DNA of 64,000 nt from Polytrichum commune (GCA_950295325.1 OX485804.1:27092001-27156000), one strand, 5' to 3'; positions 1 through 12,115 are shown, counted from the first letter of the stretch. Notes: generated from the sequence alone by a model not told the origin. Translations and numbers: made by a program.

Positions 1-724
1 TCTCAACTTGGACAGTCATAATGTGAAGCCTCCAAAGGCCAAGCCTGAAGTCCAAACTTAAAGGAGCATCCCACTTTACTCCTTGCTTAAAAACAACCCC
101 TCCAATCTAACAACCAAGATCTTGCCAACGATCGATTTTTTAATGAAAAAAACCGACAACCTCTTGACCATAGTTTGGGTTTCCATTCCCGTCCAACCCA
201 AACTTCCTTCGAGAGTTTGACACCTTCGTCAAAAAGTTAGCATTTTAACACGGCCTTTCACTTTGGCCTTAGTGTGAAGGGTTGAGAGGCTGAACTCTTG
301 GTTTCTTGCAATCTGATTGGTGGAAATCAATCGACGGCCTCTCGACCTTCAGCCATAGTGTGAAGCGCCCCTTAGTTGCGAGGTATTTTCCTAAGAGCAT
401 CGAAGCAATATAAAGAAGAAGGGTTTGGTTTTTTAGATTTTGAACCAAATGGGGTGGTTTTCCATTGATGATTGAATAGAATACACCTCACATGCACCTC
501 GTTTTGCAGCGTGGCTTGGGAAATGTGCGATGAGAAAAGAAGAAAACACACGCACAAAAACCTACACATACCGGATGCGAATTATATACTCATGCACTAT
601 TGCCCTAGCCACACTAACTTACAAGTGCCAACCAGCTTGCCCTCCAATTGTGTTAGTGGGCCCAAGGTAAATTTCACATTTTATAATGAAAATCCCCATG
701 TCACTCCAACTTCCATGGAAGTTA
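1..724. other. Intergenic, no gene seen
   Basis: AT-rich DNA with frequent stops in all frames. Short words such as 'tagtgtgaag' recur near 35, 270 and 355 and resemble the interior of the MITE that starts at 725, so this stretch may hold a much older relative. No splice-site pattern or protein similarity was recognised. Confidence 0.5.
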
Positions 725-1227
725 GGGTCACTTCACACACGAGCCAAGAGCCGTAACCTTGGAATTGTGAGAGCCCAAAAGAAAGTGTCCAAAGGTCATT
801 CCAACACACCTCCAAACTCATCTAGTGTGGTCACAAACCCTCGAATATAGTGCGAAGCCATATGTGACCGGCCCTCAACCTAATGCTATTTCAATGAATT
901 TCTATTCATGTGGGTCCTCACACGTGATAGAATAGAATAAATCAACAATTGTGAGCGTTCGGAGTGCCATGGTCTCCCAATGGTTTTGTGTTAGGCCTAC
1001 CTCCAAGAGGTGGTTTTTGAGAATAGTCCAAGTCACCATGAAACATGATCCATTCAATGCCATGTAAGAACCCATGTAGACTTTACATCCATCTTGCATT
1101 CACATACTCCATTGGTCCCTCAAGCGTAGTGTGAAGCTTGGAACTTGGACCGGCTCCGTCCTTTCACCAATGAGAGTGCTTGAAGTGTAATGGTCACGGG
1201 CTCTCAGTCTCGTGTGTGAAGTGGCCC
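725..1227. mobile_element. 503-bp MITE, PIF/Harbinger (Tourist)-like, family D copy 1
   Basis: The element starts GGGTCACTTCACACACGAG and ends in the inverse complement of GGGCCACTTCACACACGAG. The inverted similarity continues for about 35 bp on each side. It is flanked by a direct TTA at 722-724 and 1228-1230. TTA/TAA target duplications with GGGC-type ends are the known mark of PIF/Harbinger-derived MITEs. It carries no transposase and must be non-autonomous. A copy of exactly the same length lies at 57488-57990 and a longer one at 18475-19063. Small ORFs inside it are chance. Confidence 0.85.
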
Positions 1228-2334
1228 TTAGTCTCTAATACTGCAAAGGGGATCTTACCACCCTCATGTCATTCCTTGAACAATGGGTGAAAACTTGAGG
1301 ATTCTAACAATCAAGGAACAAGAGCTAGTGGCTCCCCCGCAACACAATTGCAAGGTTCGGAAAGGACCATCACAACACCAAAATCAACCCCTCATACCTT
1401 CAATAAAATGGGCTTGAACCCCACGCGACCTTGAAAATTTTAGGAGGAAAGGTTTAACGATCTTGAAGTCAGTTTTCCCACAAAAACAATTATAGATTTT
1501 GAGGAAGCACCAAAATTATACATCAGTGTGGTTGAAACTTGTATTCATGTTTTGATGTTTGCCCTTCCTTCTACTTTACATGTATTGTAGGTCCTTGTTA
1601 ACCATCGCGTCGTATTGAATACATGGCTAAATGAATCCCATGGAATTAGATGACCCTTAAAGGTCCAAGATGATTAAGAAAAACTATTATGATACTACAA
1701 GATGATGAAGGGTTTAGGGACCTTGAAGGTCATCCCCCACAATTGGAATTATAAGATAACATCCATACAATTGAAGGTTGTAGTAATTGTATGATGTTTG
1801 CTCTTGCCTTTGCCTTTGTTTTTGTTTTTTTTTTATGACATAGGCCCATTGTTGTTGATTGTAGTGTTGTACCAAGTTAAGTGAATATGTGGAATTAGTT
1901 AACCCTAGAAGGTCCAAGGTTATTCATCCAAAAGCAGGGTACTATTAAGGTCATGCCGCACATAGGGGTGACCAAAATCCAAAAAACAATAGTATTGGGA
2001 TAGGTTAATTGGATCATAACACTACCTATCATTTCGTGTTATAGCTCATGTTTTTCACATTTGCATATGGGAAGCCAAGTAATAGGTGAAGGGCTACTAC
2101 TCGCTCCCACCTTGCTTTTTGTGTTCTCTCCTTATTCACCCCCTTCTTTCATGGGAGATTCTCACTTGTCTCTACTACTCTAATCTCTCATATCCCCTTT
2201 GTTTAGCTTATTATTTGACATTTAACCAAGAGTACAAGGTGCATGTCCGGTTAGCTAAAGGTGCATGAAAGGTCCTTTGAGAAATAGATGTGTACATTGT
2301 CACTTAAACAATGCTAACCCTAGAAAAATACGAT
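1228..2334. other. Intergenic, no gene seen
   Basis: No gene, RNA or clear repeat boundary was recognised. Two short blocks near 1565-1650 and 1795-1925 share wording ('tttgcc', 'cattgt', 'ggtccaagatgatt') and may be an old local duplication. Confidence 0.4.
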
Positions 2335-2700
2335 AGACATTGTACTTAGTGTCGTCAATCATAGTTGTCTTGCTCAATACTAACCATAAACCACCAATGT
2401 AATGTCACTAACACTATGTTTAAACCTAATAGTACATGCCATTCCTGTAAAAATGTTTGGGTTACAATGCTACGAATGTTATCACTTATTCAATGATTTT
2501 TCATCTAGATTCAATCATCCATGACAATGTTTCATTACAAAATTGTTAGGATGTACAAGTTACTAAACTATGTCTCAACAATCAACATGGATATCATCCA
2601 AATTTCAATCATCCATAACACTATTTGTAAAACTTGTTCATAAGAAATGTCATTAGAAAAGTTACTACGGTGACATAAAATGCCATGGGTAGTGTATATA
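2335..2700. repeat. Dispersed repeat family C, copy 1 (decayed)
   Basis: This stretch shares an ordered series of blocks with 27869-28213, 13545-13825 and 29165-29305: 'taatgtcactaacacta', then 'caatcatccatgacaa', then 'gacataaaatgccat'. The intact copy at 27869 has inverted terminal repeats, so the family is probably a non-autonomous DNA transposon. The ends of this copy have decayed. Confidence 0.6.
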
Positions 2701-4614
2701 CAATGGGTATGGGTATGGGTTGGTGATTATTATCTCCGGCGTGGCCCTAAACCCATGGAATTTGGTAAATAACCTCAAGGGTGTTTTTGAGACAAGCAAG
2801 ATGATACAAGATTTAGTGCTTAATTTTCTTCAATAATATCATTTATCCACAATAGAAATTATTACGAGTTATGAGTGAACCACTTATCAGACTACCCATA
2901 CAATCTGAAGTTGTATCCATTGTTTGATGTCCAAGGTAGATGAGGTTGATTCGGTTAGCTTCCTTCGTCTAACACCTATTTTTGGCTCATAATCGGCAAT
3001 ACATTCGCTCTAATTTGGTGAGTGAGCAGTGGATGGTGATATAGCCACCAACATGATGATATTTGGGTTAGTCACCTTCGCAAAAATCAAACTACACCCT
3101 TCATCAAGAGTGTTGTCCACCAATAAGTTACGACACATTTGATTTTTGTGGGTGAGGCATGCAAATTAGGAGGCGCCATGTGGTTGTCAGGTACCGACCA
3201 ACTTGTTTTGTGGGTATTTTATAACAAAAAACCATTTCGGTAGCAATTTTTCTTACCCATTAGTAGTTTAAAGACATCAAACTTGGTTTTTATTGTCAAA
3301 TAACCCATGCTGAATCTGCTCATGATGTTGTCCACTTACACAACATTGAACAATAAAAGAGTTCCCCCTCTAACACCATAGTGGGAAGGAGATAATCTTT
3401 GAGTTTAGAGCTTAGATCAACACCTTCCTCAACTTCGATTTCAACGATTTCAAAGTCTTTGGCTCTTAGTTGCAATTGCTAGCAGGCTCAAGCCTCTAAT
3501 GCTCAAATCCATTGGTTGGACGATTCCACAAAGTTGAAGGTGTCCACCTTAATACCATCGTTTTATTTCATTGTAAGTCCCTCCTTGTTGACTATTGTTT
3601 GCATCGGATGCCTAGTTGAGTGAACCCACTTGAATAATCCATCGACCTTGAATGGTTTCAAGTTTAAATGTCCCGAAGTCCCAACCTTGTTTTCAAAATG
3701 AATGGATCTTGCTTGACAAGGAAATTTTCAATCGAACCATTTTCCCATATTTGGTCATTGGAGTACCTACAAGGTCATCGAAAAGCTTATTGTACATTCC
3801 ATGCATCAATATCATGAACACCTCATGAAGTCCTAACATCTTAAGAGACATTTCGAGAACGCAATCATTCCAATAGATATCATATTAGGCTTTCTATTGA
3901 ATGTATAATTGTAGCCAATCGTGTACCGATTGCCATAAAGACAACGAAATTTGTGATTTTTTGTTAAAAAATTGTTGGTCTTCCATCCTAAATTCATTAT
4001 GGGAGGACCAAAGATATTTTTGTGGTGACGTGGATCCCAAAAAATTGCATGGATGTGATTCTTGGATGCATCCTCGCAACTTCTTAACTTTTCAAGTTCA
4101 ACCCTCTCAAAATATTCTTTCATAACCACATGTTAGAAGAAAAAAGGGTCACCCCTTGTGCCTCTTAGTGTTACATGTCAAAGGTGCATTTGGAAAAAAG
4201 TGAGATAATATGAGATGAAAGGCTCAATGACCTTCAAGGCCACGTCGTACACAAGAGAATTTGTTGGGTATGACCTAAATATACGTCCTTACAGTTGGAG
4301 GTTGCATTCACTTTTGTAATGTGAAGAAAATGATGTTTTCATGCATTTAAGTTATGAATTATTTTTAAGCAATGCACATTAAATTAGAACAATGCGTAGC
4401 TTCGACATACATTTAACATGACATGTGAACGCCTTAGGTATGAGGGCCTTATGTGGTCACTCTTCTTGATCATAAACTTGTATTTGAGTGGTTGGTATAT
4501 GTGAAGGTTCACAAGTGATAATGGACACAAAGAATACATGTATTACAACAAAATTGGACTGGATGCACTCAATACATTAACCCTTCTAGGCACCCATTAC
4601 ACATTCTACAATAA
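2701..4614. other. Intergenic; unrecognised minus-strand ORF near its end
   Basis: Mostly stop-rich sequence. A minus-strand reading frame of 98 codons at 3833-4129 is open but matches nothing I know, and a second overlapping frame is equally open. I therefore do not call it a gene. It could be a decayed transposon reading frame. Confidence 0.4.
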
Positions 4615-4640
4615 TCTCTCTCTCTCTCTCTCTCTCTCTC
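4615..4640. repeat. (TC)13 microsatellite
   Basis: Uninterrupted TC dinucleotide repeat. Confidence 0.95.
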
Positions 4641-7100
4641 AACTTTGTTTGTTCCATGCCTATAGAAGGACATGCCTAGTAACTTATTATAACCCCAAAG
4701 TAAAGTTACTTTAGGGTTAAGCTGGAGTTACCTAACAAATATCAGCCATACATTTGGGATACTTACATCAATGGCCATGAGTAGTCACATAAACATATAT
4801 TAAGAGAAAGAGGTAATGAGAGCCTCCTTTCACAGGTTAAACTGCATGAGGTAGTTTACCCTAAGTAACTCATGGGTTTAGTGAGATTTGTGCAAACTAA
4901 CTTTGGTGGAAGTTTGGTGGAAAGTGTTTGTGACTTACCTCTATTTCCAGCCGCACAAGTTTCAAATGGCCAAGGAACAAATAGAATACTCTATGGCGGT
5001 TTAGGTATTCAATGATGCAAAATGTATGGTTATGCTATAAGTATTTGTGTGACATAGATAACAATCGGTTTCTGTTGTTATTCACCTTGTGTACGTTACT
5101 AACCCTCTCTTTGGATTTGGTTGGTGGCATGGGCATAGGTGAGGCAAACCCTTCACAAATTTGACGACAAACTTAGGTTTTGTATTTCATCTTTGATTAA
5201 GAATAGTATGTGCATTATGTTGATGTATTCCGTAGATATGAGGAATGCATAACATACTTTGGCTTATGATAGAACTTTGAAGTATTGTTGAGTATGTCTT
5301 ATACCTTTTTGAACATGATTTGGTATACTATGGATATGAGGTACATTTTTCTACTTAAGTGATATAGAGGGTAAAATTTTAGGTAGTGCAAACTACTTAA
5401 ATGCGGTCACACCTCCTTAGATACATGCAATGAGGAAACACTAATTATGGTAAGAGGATAGTAATGCAAAAGTATGGTCATGATGCTTGATCCCACCCAC
5501 CCTCCCGGGTTTCAAAAGGTACATTGATATATAGAAGAATGGCTTGGCCTCTAAATCATAGGATGTTGTTTAAACGGACTAAGCTTGAAAGTAAGCATAG
5601 AATGGATCAAGAAAAACCCAGCTCTCTCTCAAAAAAATAAATTGGGGTATCATGTTTCCTAGCAATGTAAATATACTATGTCATATAGAGTACGTGACAC
5701 GTTTCTAAGTTCACACCAATGTCATTCATGGATTAGAGATTGCTTGAAGTTAGGTGGGCTCTAGGCTAGACATTACATTAGGGTATGTACATTGTTTCCG
5801 AGATACTAGGGACCCATCGGAGGATATATTTGGGGTCTTGTGAATGGTACAATGTTTAGTGATTCGCCCAAACTTTGTGGCTTAGGGATTTGAAGTTAAG
5901 GTTTGGTGTACAATCATACGAGGGATGTTTTTAAACCAAAAATCCGGGTAATATGTAATATGCTATGGTACTACCTTCTTTGTTTGGTTTTTGTGTGATG
6001 TGTGTATATTAATATGTGTGTGTAATGCTATTTCTAAGCCATATGTTTGGATGTATATCATTCTTCAATCCGTCCAAATGTAGTGTATAGGTGTGTTAAC
6101 TTGGAAGTGACACACAATTGATTGATGGCTTAAAACGAAGGACGCACCCCCGGGTTTTGTGCGCAACTTGGAGTTGTTTAATTGAAAAATTCTTGGTATA
6201 TATCCAAGGTTATACATTTCCTTGCCACGTTCATACTAAGAGCATGAGGTCCAATCGCACGAAAACCATGTAAAGATGTAATTTGTAATTCAATCTCTAC
6301 ACCTTTGTAAATGTCTTCTCAATGAAAGTTTCCAACCACTTCACGGTCCACGCGGACAAGTAGTTAGTTGATCTTTTCAAGTGTACTAGGACCAAGAGAA
6401 ATGTAGAATACAATGAAATGTTTGAGTAGAGTGTGCTCACAACTAAAATTTCAAGCATTTAAGGTAGGTGGGTCTTACATGGCTCCTTTTCTTAATTGAA
6501 CCCCATGTATTTGATCGGTACGTGGTTCGGTGAGAATCAAAGAGCAAACGTTGTATAGACACTTGCTCAAAAGAGATTGAATTATGTTTTCAAATATTAA
6601 TAGCTACTCTATACTGAATAGTGAATACAATTGGGAGGACCTATGTATCTAGCTAAGAAACCAATGATCATGCACTTCCGATAACCATGACTAAATAAGG
6701 GGAGGTCCAATTTTCATTATGGTTTTTGTAGATGTTTCATTGTAGGTTCGTTTATGCGACACAAGTTATGATGTGTATATCTAATTAGTAGAAGTTGGAG
6801 AACATGGCAAACAAACCAAATAACGTCCACATACCTTCGGGGTTAAGAGGATTCAAGTCCCCCTCCTCAATTCCCATCCATCGTCTATTTGTTGGTTGTC
6901 TTAACACTTAAAGGGTCTTGAGCAGTAAAGAAAGAAAAAGCAAAAAAAGAGAGAGGAAGGAACGTCAACATGTAATTTAGCATCAACATGCAGTGTTCGT
7001 TCACTGCCTCCTATCCATGTCCGTATGAACATAGGGGTGGGGTAGGTTAATGCCTATATTTTCAACAGGTGGACCATAAGTAGTATTATAGAATAAGTGT
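4641..7100. other. Intergenic, no gene seen
   Basis: About 2.5 kb of AT-rich DNA with no open frame above 60 codons, no tRNA-like box pair and no clear inverted termini. A poly-purine patch ('agaaagaaaaagcaaaaaaagagagagg') lies near 6930-6960. Confidence 0.5.
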
Positions 7101-7103
7101 TAA

Positions 7104-7497
7104 GAGCATCCTCAGTCGGTCTAGATAAAGCTCACTGCAAACCAAGACCTATCTTGCTTAAAATGCTCAAAATTTAGAGGGAGTGCACCAAATCTTGCTT
7201 AAAAATGGACAGATCCTCCCACACTCCCTCTAAATGTCAAAAATTTGGAGGGAGTGTGGGAGGATCTTTCCATTTTTAAGCAAGATTTGGTGCACTCCCT
7301 CTAAATTTTGAAAATGTGATGTTTTCAATGAGGGATTTCACCTACGTCAAAATTTTACAATTCTTTTTTCTTGAGAAATATCTCACGTTTATTTAGGTGT
7401 GCTTCTAATGATGGTAATTTCAGTTTCTAATTTTAGGTCAGTCAAAAGATAGGTTTTGGTTTGCAGTGAGCTTTACCTAGACCGACTGAGGATGCTC
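7104..7497. mobile_element. 394-bp foldback MITE with TAA target duplication
   Basis: The outer inverted repeats are 52 bp long (7104-7155 and 7446-7497, about two mismatches) and start GAGCATCCTCAGTCGGTC. The element is flanked by TAA at 7101-7103 and 7498-7500. GAGCATC-type ends with TAA duplication are known for Harbinger-derived plant MITEs. A second, independent palindrome occupies the left half of the interior (7168-7310). There is no coding capacity. The near-identity of both inverted-repeat pairs points to a fairly recent insertion. Confidence 0.88.
7168..7310. repeat. Near-perfect 143-bp internal palindrome (hairpin-forming)
   Basis: About 68 bases on the left arm, starting at 'caaaatttagaggg', pair with the right arm ending at 'ccctctaaattttg', with about two mismatches and a loop of only a few bases near 7237-7243. 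Such long, nearly perfect arms resemble a young plant microRNA or siRNA hairpin. Expression cannot be judged from sequence. Confidence 0.85.
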
Positions 7498-7539
7498 TAA
7501 GATGCATATTATGTTTAGTTATTATTATAGTAATATTGG

Positions 7540-8160
7540 TGCTTGTTTCTTTTCAAGTTTTCTTTAGATTAGGATGATGTGCACTAGGGTATCATATAAA
7601 ACTTGAGAAAAAAATTTCATTCTTTTTTTAATTTTAATTTTTGGGATTTTGAGATCCATGAGAATTTTGGTGGTAGCAGTATGGATGGAGTCTCTAATCT
7701 CCCAAAGGTGATGATCTTTGGGGGGAGAACATCAATCCTTGTTGGGTTAGTAGACGTAGGAGTATGTTGTATTTGTCTAGTTTTCTTGTGGTGGCTTCTT
7801 GCGGGAAGCTATCATTGTAGTATATAAACTCAATGATTTGTAATTTTGAGGTTGGGATTTGTTGAGACTTGTGGTTGAGCCATGCGGGATGTGCCATGTA
7901 TGCATAGTATGTTTGGGTGTAGTCAGGCATGACATTTACATCTTGGGAGATAACATGTGCATAGAAGGAGCCGTGAGGGGATGCTGTTTTTGGGTGTTCT
8001 ATTTTGGTGTTTTCCTGCATTTATTGATGTGTAACATCTCGTGATGGGGTGGACCAATAAGGTGTTGACTAGTGCATGTACTACCTAGTTATGTGTATTG
8101 GTGCGGCGGTTGTATGTGCGTTTATTTGTGCAACACTTGAGCATTGAGGCATTTTTTTTC
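7540..8160 (-). pseudogene. LINE (non-LTR retrotransposon) 3' coding fragment
   Basis: Minus-strand frames read pieces of the same peptide domain found at 19975-20420 and 34225-35640. Examples are LQIIEFIYYNDSFPQEATTR followed by KLDKYNILL, and further downstream the 'HIIL..RKLEKKQ' motif near 7545-7590. The reading frame is interrupted by stops and frameshifts. I recognise this as the region after the reverse transcriptase and RNase H of a plant LINE. No reverse transcriptase is left here, so the copy is 5'-truncated. Confidence 0.65.
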
Positions 8161-9289
8161 ATGATATATATTGTACAACAATAGTTCCCGAGACTTCTAA
8201 AGAAATACCCAAAAGAACGATCTACAAATTGTTAAAAATACAAGGAACGCTTTTCGTCCTCCCGTAATAAACCTATAATTACACCATTGAAACCTTGTCT
8301 TAATCACAATCTCTTTGATGAGAAACTTCACCCAATCGGCTAGAATTGCATACGCAAATTTCAAACGGCACTAACACAATATGATCCCAAAGCGATGAAA
8401 CTTTTGTTGATGTCTTTTGAGATGCTACCACTTCATGAGGTACGGAGGGTTACCGGTAATGAAGGATCGTAACCAAAGTGAACGTCGATTTCAATCGCCA
8501 CACACGAGGATCCATTTCATAAAAAACCAAAAAAAAACGTTTGTCGAAGAAAACACTTGGTATTGTGTGAGACATATTCTTATCATTTGGAATGAAGAGT
8601 TGGTCTTTTGGCACGGAATGGATAGGCCATAAAGGGTTAACCGGTAAAGGTCCAAGCCTTTCTCACAAGGTAGCACATATTCTTCATGTGCTATGAAATG
8701 AAGGGTACGGAGGTAGAAAGCGAGCACTTTATGAAGCACACATGTTGATATTTGACTTGGAAGTTCACATCCAAGCGGTGGGTGCATGGAAAGAGCTCGA
8801 TGCAGTTTATCTAACATAAGCATTCTTTAGTTTCAATCAAACAAATGTCTCGTGAATTAAAACCACCTTGCTTTTGGATGAGACTTCTTATGTGTTATGA
8901 GCCCATGCATGTGTATGATGTATCAAAGCACGGTGGTCGATTATAGCTACTTGTGGATGATATAAAAAACAATTGTTAGTCCTAGTGATACATTGTTTGT
9001 TTCCTCACAACGCTAATAAAATTGGAGGATTCCATTCACTCTAAAAATGTTGAAGTGGGGAAACCGGGCACAAAAAAGACGCCGGTTTTTTACCACATAA
9101 ATTTTGTTTCTTGAGTTTTGGTGTCGATATTTAGCAAAATATGACTATAATTAATTTTTTTTTTTGCAAAGAAGACGATTAGGAAAGGAGAACCAATTGT
9201 GTGGTGAATTCATCCATGGCCGATCTCACTACACTAGATTGGCCAACCAATCCTTTGATCCTAAAACCTCTACGAGAACCAATATTAAC
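8161..9289. other. Intergenic, no gene seen
   Basis: Stop-rich DNA. The two mutually antisense open frames near 8417-8823 show no domain. Nothing else was recognised. Confidence 0.45.
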
Positions 9290-9587
9290 GGCCCACCTCA
9301 CACACGAGCCAAGGGTCGTGAACCACATAACTGTGAGGACCCTCGACTCTCATCCGAAGGCTGGTCTCCCGAAATTCTACGTAGCTTACGCAAATCCCAA
9401 CAAACCATAAACATCATGCATAGTTTGTTACGTAAGAGTACACGTGGACTTCGGACCTTTAGGCCTTCACCTTCTAGTGTGAAGTGAACTTGGACGGTCT
9501 CGACCTTTTCGACCAATCGATGAGAGGTCTTAGAATAATGCGATGGTCACAGGCCTTCGGTCTTCGTGTGTGAAAGCGAGCGGCCCC
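9290..9587. mobile_element. Family D MITE relative, about 300 bp, diverged
   Basis: The left end reads GGCCCACCTCACACACGAGC and the right end reads 'cttcgtgtgtgaaagcgagcggcccc'. These are degenerate forms of the family D inverted termini, and the interior shares 'agtgtgaagtgaacttgga' and 'tggtcacaggcc' with the 503-bp copies. The right terminus carries an extra 'gcgag' and the flanking TTA is only partly kept. Confidence 0.6.
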
Positions 9588-9925
9588 AAGTCAAGTCTTC
9601 AAAGAAGGAAGTTGGGTTTTGGATAAGCTATGCAACAAATGCACCTCCCCCCCCCACATCAGCCCTAGTGGGTGCCCCTAGCTACGAGTACTCCATGTGT
9701 TCCGAGTGTTTCCTTGGTTATTTTAAGCATAATATCCAAGGTTTAGGATGACACACGAGCTAGCGGGAGGCACACAAGTGTCGCTTCCACAAGGCACCAC
9801 TTACCATCCATGGTTGTACTAACTTAATAAGCACCGGAAAGGAGGCTCGTCTTCCTTCCTTCCTTTTCTATTCTATGGGTTGGGTGCCATATGTAAGCTC
9901 ATGTTGAATCTAATAAGTGAGCACT

Positions 9926-10575
9926 TGAAGCGTCTCGAAAAGGGGAAGAGTCAAGTAGTAGCCGTGGAGGAAGGAACGTGTCGAGTCATCGCATGGCTTC
10001 GATTTTCTTTCCACAAAAAAAGTATGCTCCCGAACACTTACTACGTTAGATTATAGTCCTATGTTATTGGCGTGGGTGCAAAACCTAACATGGAAGTAAT
10101 ACACGTGGGTCCAAGACCCCGAGTCTTCCGCTTGACGCATCTCATCAAAAGGAAAGCGCCGAGTAGGTATGGAGGAAGCATGTTGAGTCATCTCATGGCG
10201 TCGATTTTCTTTCCACAAAAGTATGCTCCCCGATATTTACTATGTAAAACTAAAGTCCTAGCTATTAGTGTAGGTGGAGAAATTAGTGTGGAAGTAATTA
10301 ATGTGGGCCACATTGATTTTCTAGTCGAGGTGGAATTAAGGTGGGGGGTCGAAGTCCTTGGGTCTTCCCCTTGAAGCATCTCAAAAGGAAATAGCCGAGT
10401 AGTTGTGGAGGAAACATGTTGAGTCATCGCATGGCTTTGATTTTCTTTCCACAATAGTGTACTCCCAACAACTACATTGAATTGTACTGTGTGTGAAAAA
10501 TTTAGTGCGGAAGTAATTAAAATGGGGCACACTAATTTACAGTCAAAGGTGTAATTAACGTGGGTCCGAGATCCC
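9926..10575. repeat. Tandem array, about 2.7 units of 207-239 bp
   Basis: Each unit starts near 'ttgaagc(g/a)tctc' (9926, 10133, 10372). It continues with a block meaning 'gccgagtag...ggaggaa', then 'gagtcatcgcatggc', then 'gattttctttccac', then 'gtatgctccc', and a tail with 'gaagtaatta...gtgggtcc'. The third unit runs to about 10575. Units differ by roughly 15-25 %, so the array is old. Open frames of 100 and 114 codons across it are by-products of the repetition. Confidence 0.8.
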
Positions 10576-10860
10576 CATGTTTTCCTCTCGAATCTTTGTG
10601 AAGACGTCTGACCAACATGATGAATATAAGTTCATAGATAATTTTGTTTAAAATGAGATGTTACCCACACTAATTTTCTAGGACTTTAAATGCGACCTGT
10701 ACTAATTTCCACTAGAAATTTAGCGTGGGATCGCTTCCAGTTTTCCACTAGAATATGGTGGACGTGCAACCGACATGAAAACTAACCCTCAATAACCGTG
10801 AAACATGGAAGCTTGTTATAACCGCCCATGATAAAAACAATACTCGAATCAATCCCAGCC

Positions 10861-10927
10861 TTGTTGAAATCATGGCACCCTATAGATTCCCGATGGGTCC
10901 CGAGCGGGGATAGGTGCCTCTACTCTA
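10861..10927. repeat. Family E terminus (solo end)
   Basis: 'tatagattcccgatgggtcc' followed by 'ggggataggtgcctctact' matches the right ends of the elements at 36681-37023, 55085-55384 and 55443-55718. The left part is missing or too diverged to trace. Confidence 0.6.
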
Positions 10928-11565
10928 GTTAGATTTAGTCATAAACTTGTCAACCGATGGTTGGACGAAACTTGAACCTCCACATGAAGCCGGGTCTCAA
11001 AAGCGCAAGTAATCGCACTCCGTACCTACTACCGAAGAGCCGAACAAAGGGTCGAACTTGCGCTTTTTGGGTCTTTAGTTTGTAAATTTCATCACAAGCT
11101 TTCGGCCCAAGCTCGGGCCCCTTTTCACACTAAAGCTCGGACTTCGGTTTGGAGCTTCCCAAAGGGTGGTGACAATGATATAACTATCCTCTACATATAT
11201 TTGGTAAAACTATTCGTATGTAACGCTTTTCATTGTAGTGGAACGATGGGATACACAATAGGATGAGACACACCAAATTAAGCAATGTAATCACCCGTAA
11301 AAGTTGATTGAAATGTACGATGTCATCTCAACATCTTTGTTATTTTCACATAATAATATAGCCTTCGGGTGTTGACCTCGACGTTGCATAATTTCATGAA
11401 TCGATTCTCGGTTTGATACTTGGATTTGACAAGCTTCCCCCTAAAGTTGCTCGAACGATCGAGAGCTTCGAGTTGGGTCAAATATTCAAACTCCCAATTG
11501 TTTCTAAGCAGCTTCAAAACGGTTATGTTTAAAGTGAGTTATCAAAAGGTCTGAGACGACCCGAA
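10928..11565. other. Intergenic; shares a block with 39.8 kb
   Basis: No gene seen. 'ggtttgatacttggatttgac' at about 11408-11430, followed by a gagcttcgag/caaactc block, recurs upstream of the small gene near 39805-39850, so a further dispersed repeat is present. Confidence 0.45.
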
Positions 11566-11871
11566 ACTACACAAAATATGATATTTAGTGTTAGATACAC
11601 TAAATATGAACACTACACTAAATATCACTAACCCTATGAAAGTAAGTAACATTAAATGTAAACTCAAACACTAAATATCATCTATGGTAATATGTGAAAG
11701 TTACATGCACGCATTTAGTGTTTAGTAGGAAAGAGGTGGCAACAAGGAAGGCGGCGGCGGTGCATTTATGTCTAACACTAATTATCAATAAATTGAAAAT
11801 TAGTGTTGAGCAGAGTAGGGTGGTAAAACACTAAATCTAATCAAACACTAAATACCATATTTTGTGTAGTG
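11566..11871. mobile_element. 306-bp inverted-repeat element with CACTA-like ends
   Basis: The left end ACTACACAAAATATGATATT is matched by the inverse complement of the right end (CACTACACAAAATATGGTAT, read inward), giving about 27 bp of terminal inverted repeat. The CACTAC... start resembles CACTA-superfamily termini, but a 3-bp target duplication is not clear. The interior has further 'acactaaatat' words and no coding capacity. It abuts the SINE-like repeat that follows. Confidence 0.65.
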
Positions 11872-12115
11872 GATAGTGGAGACGCATTTATTTCCGAAAG
11901 GAGTGGTCGGCGGTTCGATTCCTGATGTGAAATCTTCTCTATGCTTGATGGGAAGAACAAAAAAAAAACAACTAGTTAGGTAAGTAGGAAGCTGACAACC
12001 TACCCACCACAAGGTAGGGCAGTAAACCCCATCGTGCAGCAAGAGGATTCTTGAGTAGGGTAGGGCCAACATGCTCAAATTCACGTCAGATTGTCCGACG
12101 TTGGTTATGTGTTTA
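11872..12115 (+). mobile_element. SINE-like repeat copy 1 (tRNA-type B box)
   Basis: A perfect RNA polymerase III B box, GGTTCGATTCC, lies at 11912-11922, with a weak A-box-like stretch about 40 bp upstream ('gatagtggagac'). From here to 'cgacgttggtt' at about 12105 the sequence aligns with 21199-21437, including 'gtgaaatcttctct', 'aagaggattctt', 'cagggtaggg/gtagggtaggg' and 'catgctcaaattcac'. Its T-rich 3' end is broken up. Confidence 0.65.

Noticed and set aside
4615-4640. Possible CRISPR or other array
   Set aside because: The only regular repeats are microsatellites and two- to three-unit tandems. Nothing has the repeat-spacer form, and the DNA is eukaryotic.
10072-10532. Open frames of 100 and 114 codons on opposite strands
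   Set aside because: They span tandem-array units and are complementary to each other. No domain.
11872-11922. Second tRNA gene
   Set aside because: The B box is perfect, but no acceptor, D or anticodon stems can be drawn; it is better explained as a SINE head.
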